A DNA stretch of 42,197 nucleotides, taken from NCBI GenBank assembly GCA_964650945.1, contig CAZYXU010000017.1, positions 1 to 42,197 of the forward strand, in the 5' to 3' direction. Below, one piece after another: positions 8,411 through 16,181 of the stretch (its first letter is position 1; every line of letters starts with the position of its first letter). The notes beneath the pieces are model-generated. The model saw only the letters and a list, made by a program, of their open reading frames with translations, made no database searches and was not told the origin of the DNA. Origin of the DNA: JAXGPF01 sp964650945 (GTDB lineage Bacteria; Verrucomicrobiota; Kiritimatiellia; JAAZAB01). The position numbers were made by a program, and so were the translations under genes.

Positions 8411-10258
8411 TCACTCCACGGTCACCGACTTGGCCAGGTTGCGCGGCTGGTCTATCGGGCAGCCACGCCGCCGGGCGATGTAATACGCCAAAAGCTGTTC
8501 GGCCACGACCACCGGCACCGGCGCGATGAAATCGGCACAGCGCGGCACGCGGATGATATCATCGGCAAATTGGTCCACCGCGTGATCTTCGGCGCTGGCG
8601 ATGGCGATCACCGGCGCGCTCCGGGCGCGGCACTCCTGCATGTTGTTGATCGTCTTGCTCTGGCCGGGGATGTCCGGCACGACCACTACCACCGGCACGC
8701 GCGCATCCAGCAGGGCAATGGGCCCATGCTTGAGTTCGGCGGCATGGTAGCCTTCGGCATGGATGTAAGAAATTTCCTTCAATTTCAAGGCGCCTTCCAG
8801 GGCCGCCGGATACATATAGCCGCGGCCGAGGTAAAAAAAGTGCTCGGCGCCGGCATATTTATCCGCAATCCGCCGGATGGCATCCGTTTGTTCCAGCACC
8901 GCCGCCGCCAGTTCCGGCACGCGGGCGAGTTCGCGCACCAGTTCGCGTCCCTGCGCGGCCGACATGCGGCGCGCCCGGCCGAAGGCGATGGCCAGCATGG
9001 CCAGCACCGCCACCTGGCAGGTAAAGGCCTTGGTGGACGCCACGCCGATCTCCGGGCCGGCATGCAGATAGATTCCGCGGCCGGTCTCGCGGGCGATGGT
9101 GGACCCCACCACGTTGCAGATTCCCATCACCATGGCGCCCTTGCGCTTGGCCTCGCGCACCGCCTCAATCGTGTCGGCCGTCTCCCCGGACTGGCTGACC
9201 GCCAAAAGGCAGCTATCGCGCTCGATAATCGGGTTGCGGTACCGGAATTCCGCCGCCTGCTCCACCTCGGCGGGCAAATCCGCCAGGCTTTCGAAATGGT
9301 ATTTGCCAACCATGCCGGCGTAGTAGGAAGTGCCGCAGGCGGCGATGATCATGCGCGCGACCCGGGCAAAATCCGCGGGCGCCAATTGCGTGCCGCTGAG
9401 TTTGGTGGTGCCGTCCTGCTCCAGCAACCGGCCGCGGATGGCATTGGACAGGGCGGCGGGCTGCTCATGGATTTCCTTGAGCATGAAATGCTCGAAACCG
9501 CCCTTCTCACTCTGGCCAGGCTGCCAGTCAATGTGGGTCAATTCGCGGGTTACCGGCACGTTCTTCAGTGAGGAGATATCCACGCGCCCGGCGCCAACCG
9601 CGGCGATGTCCTCGTCGTCCAGGAAAATCACCTGATTGGTGTAATTGACGATGGCGCTGACATCCGAAGCCACTATCGTTTCGCCATTGCCAATCCCCAC
9701 GGCAATCGGGCTGCCCTTGCGGGCGGCGACGATCAGGTCCGGGTGCTGCGCCGCGATCACGGCAATGCCGTAAGTGCCCTCCACCATTTCCAGGGCGGCG
9801 GCGACCGCGCGCCGCAAATCGCCCTCGTAACATTCCTCGATCAGGTGGGCCAGCACCTCGGAATCCGTATCGCTGGCGAATACATACCCCTTGCGGACCA
9901 GGCGCTCCTTGAGCGCCAGGTAATTTTCAATGATGCCGTTGTGCACCACGGCGAAGGCGCCGTTGCGGCTCAAATGCGGATGGGCATTGCGTTCCACCGG
10001 CGCGCCATGCGTGGCCCAGCGGGTATGGCCGATGCCCAGGCGATACTTCGCATCCCCGCCATCCGGCAGGGCCGCATCCACCGCCGCTTGCAGGGCGGCA
10101 ACCTTGCCGGCCACCCGCACGCGCCGCAAGGTCCCGGACGCGCCATCCAACAGGGCCAGGCCCGCCGAATCGTAGCCGCGGTATTCCATCCGCTGCAGGC
10201 CGGCCAGCACAATTCCCGCGGCGCCGCGCGGACCGTTATAACCGATAATGCCGCACAT
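8411..10258 (-). CDS. glmS: Glutamine--fructose-6-phosphate aminotransferase (isomerizing)
   Basis: 615 residues. It makes glucosamine-6-phosphate for peptidoglycan and other amino sugars. The N-terminal class II glutaminase domain begins MCGIIGYNG with Cys 2 as nucleophile, followed by RMEYRGYDSAGLA and HTRWATHG. Two SIS sugar-isomerase domains follow (ACGTSYYAG, SQSGETADT, STKAFTCQ), and the end LAKSVTVE is the canonical GlmS C-terminus. The length is normal. The start has no strong ribosome-binding site, and the 61-bp gap to purA is filled by a short-repeat element (10263-10326). No glmS ribozyme fits in that gap. The neighbouring kinase and purA are on the same strand. Confidence 0.98.
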   Translation of the reverse strand: MCGIIGYNGPRGAAGIVLAGLQRMEYRGYDSAGLALLDGASGTLRRVRVAGKVAALQAAVDAALPDGGDAKYRLGIGHTRWATHGAPVERNAHPHLSRNGAFAVVHNGIIENYLALKERLVRKGYVFASDTDSEVLAHLIEECYEGDLRRAVAAALEMVEGTYGIAVIAAQHPDLIVAARKGSPIAVGIGNGETIVASDVSAIVNYTNQVIFLDDEDIAAVGAGRVDISSLKNVPVTRELTHIDWQPGQSEKGGFEHFMLKEIHEQPAALSNAIRGRLLEQDGTTKLSGTQLAPADFARVARMIIAACGTSYYAGMVGKYHFESLADLPAEVEQAAEFRYRNPIIERDSCLLAVSQSGETADTIEAVREAKRKGAMVMGICNVVGSTIARETGRGIYLHAGPEIGVASTKAFTCQVAVLAMLAIAFGRARRMSAAQGRELVRELARVPELAAAVLEQTDAIRRIADKYAGAEHFFYLGRGYMYPAALEGALKLKEISYIHAEGYHAAELKHGPIALLDARVPVVVVVPDIPGQSKTINNMQECRARSAPVIAIASAEDHAVDQFADDIIRVPRCADFIAPVPVVVAEQLLAYYIARRRGCPIDQPRNLAKSVTVE

Positions 10259-10262
10259 ATTC

Positions 10263-10326
10263 TATTGAGTCTCTTTCAAAGTGTTCGGTGTTCAGTGTTC
10301 GGTGTTCAGTGCTCGGCAGTCAGAAT
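10263..10326 (+). repeat. Dispersed short-repeat element, copy A
   Basis: Five consecutive 7-bp units of GTGTTCR (10281-10315; the fifth is GTGCTCG) are flanked by TATTGAGTCTCTTTCAAA on the left and GGCAGTCAGAAT on the right. A second copy in inverted orientation (19904-19961) shares both the repeat core and the flanks: GAGTCTC, TTCAAA and GGCAGYCAGAAT. The shared flanks indicate copies of one element rather than chance simple repeats. Copy A fills the purA-glmS gap and its right edge contains the purA stop codon. Confidence 0.75.
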
Positions 10327-11603
10327 ATTTTCCGGCGGACGATCAACTGCGAACGATCGCGTCCGGCGGACACCATGACCACCGGGACGCCGGCGCTTTT
10401 TTCGATTTCCGCCAGATACTTCCGGGCGTTTTTCGGCAATTCGGCGAAAGTGCGCGCCGCCGGGGTGGGCGCGCGCCAGCCGGGCCGGAATTCATACACC
10501 GGCCGGGCATCGCGCAAATCCACGGGATTCAACGGCATTTCCGCGCAACGCCGGCCCTTGACCTCATAAGCCACGCAAACCCCGATCTGCTCAAAATCAT
10601 CGAGCACATCCATCTTGGTGATCACCAGCCCATCCAGCCCGTTGAGCGCCGCCGCCCGCCGCAACTGCACCAGATCCAGCCAGCCGCACCGCCGCGGGCG
10701 GCGCGTGGTGGCGCCGTATTCGCCGCCCAGTTCGCGCAGTCGCGCACCGGTGGCGTCATGCAATTCGCTGGTAAACGGCCCCTCGCCCACACGTGTGGCA
10801 TAGGCCTTGGCGACGCCCAGCACCTTGTCCACCGCACCCGGACCGATGCCGGCGCCGACACAGACACCGCCGGCGATGGTATGCGAGGAGGTGACGTAGG
10901 GATAGGAGCCGGCGCTGACATCCAGCATGGCGCCCTGGGCGCCCTCGTACAGGATGCGCTTGCCCGCGGCGCGTGCTTCCCACAGCATGGCGGCGGTATC
11001 GGCGATCAAATCGCGCCAGGGCTGCACCAGTTCCAAAATCTCCCGCGCCGTGCGCTCCACATCCAGCACCGCCGCCTGGTCGGCCGGCAGCAGGTTCTGC
11101 TTGGCGGCCAGGCAAATCCGGAGGCGCGCACGGAAATAATCGGCATCGAGCGTATCGGCCAGCCGTACGCCCAAGCGAGCCGCCCGGTCGGCATAGGCCG
11201 GCCCGATGCCGCGCAGCGTGGTGCCGATCTTGTCGTTGCCCATGCGCAGCTCCGCCGCCTGGTCCAAGGCCGGGTGACAGGGCAGGATCAAGTGGGCCTC
11301 GCCGCTGATGCGCAGGCGCCGCCGCCATTCGGACGCCGGCAAGCCGATCTCCGCCAATTCCGCCGCAAGGCGCGCGGGGTTGAGCACCACGCCGCTGCCG
11401 ATGATGTTCATGACGCCGGGCCGCAAAATGCCGCTGGGCAGAATATGAAACACAAATTTCCGGCCATCGCAATAAACCGTATGCCCGGCATTGTCCCCGC
11501 CCTGGAAGCGCGCCACCACATCGGCCTCGCCGGCCAGGGCGTCCACAATCTTGCCCTTGCCCTCATCGCCCCACTGGGCGCCCACAATCACAACAGATGA
11601 CAT
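10320..11603 (-). CDS. purA: Adenylosuccinate synthetase
   Basis: 427 residues. It catalyses the GTP-dependent joining of IMP and aspartate, the first committed step to AMP. The GTP-binding start SSVVIVGAQWGDEGKGK with the catalytic Asp at 13, then FQGGDNAGHTVY with the catalytic His, GIGPAYADRAARLG, SSHTIAGGVCVGAGI and TTRRPRRCGWLD are all present. ATG 11603 is preceded by GGGGAG at 8 nt; an upstream in-frame ATG (11624) has no such site. It follows purB by 31 bp, and the two make consecutive use of adenylosuccinate, so this is a functional pair. The last codons and stop lie inside the short-repeat element, so the C-terminus may have been reshaped by it. Confidence 0.97.
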   Translation of the reverse strand: MSSVVIVGAQWGDEGKGKIVDALAGEADVVARFQGGDNAGHTVYCDGRKFVFHILPSGILRPGVMNIIGSGVVLNPARLAAELAEIGLPASEWRRRLRISGEAHLILPCHPALDQAAELRMGNDKIGTTLRGIGPAYADRAARLGVRLADTLDADYFRARLRICLAAKQNLLPADQAAVLDVERTAREILELVQPWRDLIADTAAMLWEARAAGKRILYEGAQGAMLDVSAGSYPYVTSSHTIAGGVCVGAGIGPGAVDKVLGVAKAYATRVGEGPFTSELHDATGARLRELGGEYGATTRRPRRCGWLDLVQLRRAAALNGLDGLVITKMDVLDDFEQIGVCVAYEVKGRRCAEMPLNPVDLRDARPVYEFRPGWRAPTPAARTFAELPKNARKYLAEIEKSAGVPVVMVSAGRDRSQLIVRRKIF

Positions 11604-11634
11604 GCTTAAAACTCCCCGATGCATTTTTTACAGA

Positions 11635-12993
11635 TCACACTCGCGCTGGCGCATATTTCCGCAACACTGCCTGCACCTGCTCCACCGCCGTGCCGATATA
11701 ACCGGACGGGTCCAGCAAGCGCTCCAAATCCGCCATGGGCATCGCCGCCATCACCCGGGCATTTTCACCCAAGACCTCGCGCAAAGACCGGCGTGAATTA
11801 AAAGCGGCGCCCGCCGCCTGCCGCAACACTTCGTGCGCCTCCTGCCGGCCGAAACCGCGCTCGGTCAGCCCCAGCATCACCCGCTCGCTCATCACCAGCC
11901 CACCGGTCAATTCCAGATTGCGGCGGATGTGATTTTCATCCACCACCAGCCCCCGCAACACCGTCTGCAGTTGCCGCAGCAGGTAATCCGTCAGAATGAA
12001 ACTCTCGGGAAAAATCACGCGTTCGGCCGCGGAATTGGTCAAATCCCGTTCATGCTCGAGCGGGATATTTTCCAAGGCCGGCGCCACTTGCGCGCGGACG
12101 ATGCGCGCCAGCGAGCAAATGCGCTCGCACTTGTGGGGGTTTCTCTTCTGGGGCATGGTGGACGAGCCCACCTGCCGGCTGCTGAACGGCTCGTAGATTT
12201 CGCCGATTTCCGTGCGCTGCAGGTTGCGGATTTCCACCGCGATTTTCTCGCCGGCGGCGGCCAGCAGCGCCAGCAAGCACACCGCTTCCGCATGGCGGTC
12301 GCGTTGAATCACCTGGTTTGAAACCAGGACCGGCGCCAAATCCAGTTCCGCCATCACCAGGCGCTGCAATTCCAGGGCATCCGGACCGAAACTGGCCTGA
12401 GTGCCGACCGCCCCGGTCATCTGCCCCACCCGCAGGCGCGGCAAGGCTTGATCAATGCGTTCCAGCGACCGTTGAAACTCGCAGGCCCAGATGGCGAATT
12501 TCAGGCCATAGGTCGTCGGCACGGCATGCTGCCCGTGGGTGCGGCCGACACACACCAGCCGCTGGGTGCGCTTCGCCCAATCCAGCAGGATATCCCGGGT
12601 TGCCTCCGTCAGCCGGCGGATTAGCGCCAGGGCCGCCGTCAGTTGCAAGGCCAGGGCCGTATCCTCGATATCATAGGAGGTGGCGCCGAGATGGACAAAC
12701 CGGCCGGCATCCGCCTGGCAGACTTCCGTCAGCGCCCGCACCATGGCCATCAAGTCATGGTGGATTTCATCCTCGATGGCCTTTACCCGCTCCAGTTTGA
12801 CATATTCCAACGTGGCTTTCCGGCCGATTTCATCCGCCGCCTCCGGTGAAATATGACCCAGCCGGGCATGCGCCCGGGCCAGCGCCGCCTCCACCCGGAG
12901 CCAGTTGGCCAGCCGGGCCTCCTCGGTAAAGAGGCTGCGCATTTCCTCGGAAAAATAACGGAATTCAATGGGGTGGACGCTCATATGCTCCAT
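11635..12993 (-). CDS. purB: Adenylosuccinate lyase
   Basis: 452 residues. It cleaves adenylosuccinate to AMP and SAICAR to AICAR with release of fumarate. The fumarase/aspartase-superfamily signature SSTMPQKRNPHKCE is present, as are FVHLGATSYDIEDTA and RTHGQHAVPTTYGLK carrying the catalytic His region. The length is typical of the ~450-residue bacterial form. Start ATG 12993 or the ATG at 12984 (a GGAG lies 3 nt before the latter) cannot be separated. It heads a run purB-purA-glmS-kinase-UroD fusion, all on one strand with small gaps, and a promoter lies 56-84 bp upstream of it. Confidence 0.97.
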   Translation of the reverse strand: MEHMSVHPIEFRYFSEEMRSLFTEEARLANWLRVEAALARAHARLGHISPEAADEIGRKATLEYVKLERVKAIEDEIHHDLMAMVRALTEVCQADAGRFVHLGATSYDIEDTALALQLTAALALIRRLTEATRDILLDWAKRTQRLVCVGRTHGQHAVPTTYGLKFAIWACEFQRSLERIDQALPRLRVGQMTGAVGTQASFGPDALELQRLVMAELDLAPVLVSNQVIQRDRHAEAVCLLALLAAAGEKIAVEIRNLQRTEIGEIYEPFSSRQVGSSTMPQKRNPHKCERICSLARIVRAQVAPALENIPLEHERDLTNSAAERVIFPESFILTDYLLRQLQTVLRGLVVDENHIRRNLELTGGLVMSERVMLGLTERGFGRQEAHEVLRQAAGAAFNSRRSLREVLGENARVMAAMPMADLERLLDPSGYIGTAVEQVQAVLRKYAPARV

Positions 12994-13048
12994 TTATTGA
13001 TAAAGACGGGCGCAAAACCGCCCCGGTATTAAATCACGAACTGGGGAA

Positions 13049-13077
13049 ATTGTAGAGGAAAACAGGGATGAAGCCAA
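13049..13077 (-). promoter_or_regulatory. Putative sigma70-type promoter of the purB-purA operon
   Basis: On the minus strand TTGGCT (13072-13077) and TACAAT (13049-13054) are spaced by exactly 17 bp, leaving a leader of about 50 nt before purB. The leader holds a small GC hairpin (GGGCG, loop GTTTTG, CGCCC). The -35 overlaps nothing coding; the truncated LacI fragment ends two bases further up. Confidence 0.5.
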
Positions 13078-13078
13078 A

Positions 13079-13171
13079 CTATTTTTTGGGGCGCGTGGTT
13101 CCGCGCAGCGCCAAATCCGCGCGGCAGACAATCTTACGCGCCGCGCCGCCCTGCTCGATCTGTTCCAGCAT
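13079..13171 (-). pseudogene. Remnant: C-terminal 30 residues of a LacI/PBP-like transcriptional regulator
   Basis: A 30-codon frame starting with ATG 13171 and ending in TAG reads MLEQIEQGG, then ARKIVCRADLALRGTTRP. This pattern of EQI, a short spacer, RxIV, an L-x-x-R-G-T-T ending and a few basic residues is the usual C-terminus of LacI-type regulators (and of GntR-headed chimeras with the same ligand-binding domain). Nothing upstream in any frame on this strand continues the protein: the preceding DNA is the amidohydrolase gene, whose TGA ends 6 bp before the ATG. There is no ribosome-binding site. I read it as the tail of a regulator whose body was replaced by the amidohydrolase locus. 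The match is by eye on a short sequence. Confidence 0.6.
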
Positions 13172-13177
13172 TTTTGA

Positions 13178-14737
13178 TCAAACCAGGTTCAGCAATCCGG
13201 CAGCGTTGCCGTATAAAACGCGTTGTTTATCCCCATCCGCCAGGGATGAGCAATCCACCCGGCCGCGCTCGTAGCCGAAATCGAAGATCGGGTAATCCGA
13301 CCCGTAAATCACCCGGTCAACGCCGGCCGTTTCCACCAGCCACTCCAGCACGCCCGGAACCATCCGGCTGGAGCCGAGATCCAGAAACAGGTTGGGATGT
13401 TCGCGGCAGGCGGCGGCCAGTTGGCGTCCGATACCGTCGCGCAAGTTGATACCGCCGGCATGCGCCGCCAGAAATTTTACGCTTGGGTAACGCCGGCAAA
13501 AATTCAGCCACACTTCCGCCTGGTCGCCAGCGTGGATCAAGATCGGCCAGCCGCGCCGGTCGGCGTATTCCAGGGCGCCGGCATAACCTGCATCAGCCAG
13601 GGAGGATTTATGAAGGTCGGCGTGAAACTTGAATCCGCGAAAAGACGGATTGCCGCCATGGCGCTGGATTTCATCCTGAATTTCTGCCGGATGCTTGGGA
13701 TCAACGGTAATATAACCGTACAGGCGCTCAGGCTGCCGCCGGCAAGCCTCGGCCACGGCGGCATTACCGGCGGAGACCGCCCCATAACAGGCGTCAATGG
13801 ACGTCAACAACGCGCGTTCAATGCCACAGCGGTCCATTTCGGCGATGATCCCGCCGGCATCGCCCGGCCCGCAAACTGAAAGCTGCCAGCGGCCGTAATG
13901 GACATGCATGTCAATGGCCGGCCAAGCCCGGCTAGCGGCGCTGCCAGGGCGAGTTGCCGGTTGCGGCAACCCCAGCAAACGTCGTAAATTGCCGCTCTGA
14001 ATATCCTGCCGGTCGTTTTTAGACAAGGCGGCAAATTCCGTTTGCGACAATACACCGCCGGCGAAGGCCATGGGGCTGTTGCTGCCGAATAACAAACGCC
14101 GGCCGAAACCGCCCTGGCATAACCGCTCCAATTCGCCCGGTACGCTCAACCGGCTGATTTCGAGGTGGAGATTGGGACAATCCGCCAGCAGCCGGTCATA
14201 CAGTCGCGGCGCGATAACGGCGGGCCCGACAACCGCCACCGGCAGACCGGGGAAAGCCATGCACAAGGCGCGGATTCCGTCCCAGTCAATGGATTCATCG
14301 TTCCAATGACCGATCTCGAAATCCACGAACAAAAGCGGATGCGGCTGCCGGAGCAGGGTTTCGGCGATACCGTCCAGACACCATGGGCGAACGGAAAAAT
14401 GCCCGGCGCGGGGGAATATCCGCGCGCAGGAAATGTTTTCGCAGCGCATGATCAACAGGGCATCGGCAAGCGCAGGATCGCCTGGGACCAGTGTCAAGCA
14501 CGGATGCAGCCGCGGCTTGCCGGCGATTTCGTCCAGCATCAGTCGGTTGCCCAGATCCGGGCCGCATTCCCGCGCCAGTACGCTGTAAACCAACGCCTCG
14601 CCGATGCCAGCGCGATCCATGTAATCCAGCAATTCATCAGCGGTTTGAAGAGCTGGATATATTCCGGCTGCAAATCGGCCCAGCCCGATATTGGCGTCAA
14701 ACACCGCGCTTTTATTCCATTCCAATTTATTTATCAT
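13178..14737 (-). CDS. Two-domain amidohydrolase-2 family protein, first domain degenerate
   Basis: 519 residues with two tandem TIM-barrel metal hydrolases of the amidohydrolase-2 (ACMSD-like) type. The C-terminal copy (~273-519) has a complete set of metal-site residues: D276-M-H278-V-H280, H372 (FKFHAD), H402 (LIHAGD), H426 (LAAHAGG) and D481 (YGSDYP). The N-terminal copy (~10-255) is recognisable from its order of elements, but its first motif is D14-A-N16-I and its last is FGSNSPM with Asn for Asp, so it probably binds no metal. No signal peptide, so cytoplasmic. It is the last complete gene of the NagB-like/glycosidase-like/propeller locus, with its own possible promoter. A hydrolase or decarboxylase acting on a sugar acid or lactone is possible; the substrate is not evident. 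Confidence 0.8.
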   Translation of the reverse strand: MINKLEWNKSAVFDANIGLGRFAAGIYPALQTADELLDYMDRAGIGEALVYSVLARECGPDLGNRLMLDEIAGKPRLHPCLTLVPGDPALADALLIMRCENISCARIFPRAGHFSVRPWCLDGIAETLLRQPHPLLFVDFEIGHWNDESIDWDGIRALCMAFPGLPVAVVGPAVIAPRLYDRLLADCPNLHLEISRLSVPGELERLCQGGFGRRLLFGSNSPMAFAGGVLSQTEFAALSKNDRQDIQSGNLRRLLGLPQPATRPGSAASRAWPAIDMHVHYGRWQLSVCGPGDAGGIIAEMDRCGIERALLTSIDACYGAVSAGNAAVAEACRRQPERLYGYITVDPKHPAEIQDEIQRHGGNPSFRGFKFHADLHKSSLADAGYAGALEYADRRGWPILIHAGDQAEVWLNFCRRYPSVKFLAAHAGGINLRDGIGRQLAAACREHPNLFLDLGSSRMVPGVLEWLVETAGVDRVIYGSDYPIFDFGYERGRVDCSSLADGDKQRVLYGNAAGLLNLV

Positions 14738-14758
14738 GCTTGCGCTTTCCGGGCTGTC

Positions 14759-14818
14759 ATTTTTAAAAATCTTTGCGCATTGACGCCAGAATCATGGACT
14801 AATGCAAACATTTGACAA
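14759..14818 (-). promoter_or_regulatory. Putative promoter and operator-like palindrome before the amidohydrolase gene
   Basis: On the minus strand TTGTCA (14813-14818) and CATGAT (14791-14796) are spaced 16 bp. About 20 bp downstream of the -10, at 14759-14770, is the perfect 12-bp palindrome ATTTTTAAAAAT, placed where a repressor would block transcription, 21 bp before the ATG. Both boxes are weak matches. Confidence 0.35.
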
Positions 14819-14827
14819 TTTTTCCAA

Positions 14828-16036
14828 TTAAAGTTTAATCTCCCAAAGATATCCGCTGCGGTACGGATTGTCGTTTTCGCCCGCATATATTACCCCGTCC
14901 GGCGTAATCGCCACGTCATGCACTTGCCAGCAGACGTCCTCTCCGGCGCGCACTTCGCCCAGTAACTCGTATTTTTCGGCGCGCGGATCAAATTTCAGCA
15001 ACTGGCAGGCGCCATCGCGGCCCACTACCCCATACGCCATGCCATCCGGCCCCAGGCGCAACGACGCCAGCCGGCTGCGCCGGCCGTCAATCGGCGTGCC
15101 GATCAACCTGCCCATACCGGTATCCAAATCAACGCGGTAAATGGAACCGTTGCCGCCGCTGGCGAACAGTTTGCCCTGCCCGAGATGGAACAGCCCTTCG
15201 ACCTTTTCGTATCCGTAAGCGCCGTCCGGACGCGGCAGGCCGGCGTTGTAATACACTATTTTGTCCTGGCAGACGTCATAACGGCATAACCGATGGGAAT
15301 CAGCTCCCGGCAAGGACTGCCAGGCCCGGGTAAGCGACCATCCGCTCCAGGCATTGCCGTCATCATCCAGTTCAATGTTTTCCCCCTGCCCCATGGCCAT
15401 GCCGCTGCCGATTAGCCCCAAATCGCGCGTTTCACCGGTGATCAGGTTATACGAAAACATGCGTTCCGGGGTAAAAGTGTTGCCGTAAATCATATCGCGT
15501 TCCTGGTCCAGGCAGATGGACTGGATGTAATGATGCGGCAGCGGTACCGTTAATTTGCAGATTTCGCCGTTTGTCGGATTGTAGCGGATGAGGGCGCCCC
15601 CCGGGGCTTCCCAGTAGCGGTCTATGTCATGCAGCAAGGCCGTGGCGGCATACAGGCAACCGTCCTTGACGCGCAATTCGAGCGACCGGTGGAATTTGGC
15701 GTCAAACGGATTGCGGACGCGCGCGTAGCCGCAATCCACGAATTTTTGCGAACTGCGGTCATAGGCGTAAAAGATATCCGCCGCGAAGGAAGTTATCCCG
15801 CAATGCACCCGGTCGTTTGCCGGAACATGGCGGCAGCAATCGAAACTGATCCAGCCTTTGCGCCATTTCTCATTTTTAATGAAATCGTCGTAATTCCAGC
15901 GATCCAGAACTTCCGTTTTCCATTGATCGCCATATCTTTCATCCAGCAATTTCAACGCCCGAACTTGCATATGCGCATCCTTTTGCTCTAAAATCTCGTT
16001 TAACTCAAGTTTCGCGACATTGTTCAGCATTCTCAT
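14828..16036 (-). CDS. Cytoplasmic beta-propeller protein of unknown function
   Basis: 402 residues, no signal peptide or membrane segment. From residue ~80 on, repeated four-stranded units can be seen (for example SLELRVKDGCLYAATALL, GALIRYNPTNGEICKL, RMFSYNLITGETRDLGLI, GSIYRVDLDTGMGRLIG, HDVAITPDGVIYAGEND), each pairing a strand ending in G-x-x-Y with a next strand of the form x-Y-D/N-x-x-T-G. This is the look of a six- or seven-bladed propeller related to SMP-30/YVTN-type or lactonase-type proteins. The first ~60 residues are helical and charged. GGGAGG lies 9 nt before ATG 16036. It sits between the glycosidase-like and amidohydrolase genes and may be a sugar-lyase, lactonase or binding protein of the same pathway; the exact role is not evident. 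Confidence 0.7.
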   Translation of the reverse strand: MRMLNNVAKLELNEILEQKDAHMQVRALKLLDERYGDQWKTEVLDRWNYDDFIKNEKWRKGWISFDCCRHVPANDRVHCGITSFAADIFYAYDRSSQKFVDCGYARVRNPFDAKFHRSLELRVKDGCLYAATALLHDIDRYWEAPGGALIRYNPTNGEICKLTVPLPHHYIQSICLDQERDMIYGNTFTPERMFSYNLITGETRDLGLIGSGMAMGQGENIELDDDGNAWSGWSLTRAWQSLPGADSHRLCRYDVCQDKIVYYNAGLPRPDGAYGYEKVEGLFHLGQGKLFASGGNGSIYRVDLDTGMGRLIGTPIDGRRSRLASLRLGPDGMAYGVVGRDGACQLLKFDPRAEKYELLGEVRAGEDVCWQVHDVAITPDGVIYAGENDNPYRSGYLWEIKL

Positions 16037-16181
16037 GCCGGATTACCTCCCGGACGGCGGCGCCATACTGCCGTTGGGTGGCAGGTACGCTCCGGCACAA
16101 TTTCCCATGTGTTAATTAGCGGCATCCTCGCTCAGCGGCAGGACTCCCGGGGCTTTTGCCTGGAAACGGGCAGCGCGGTTT

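Noticed and set aside
10259..10319. glmS ribozyme or riboswitch in the glmS leader.
   Set aside because: Only 61 bp, almost all of it the GTGTTCR element; no ribozyme core fits.
13068..13274. 68-codon plus-strand frame in the purB/amidohydrolase gap.
   Set aside because: No ribosome site or motif, and it overlaps the amidohydrolase 3' end; the minus strand carries the LacI-like tail instead.
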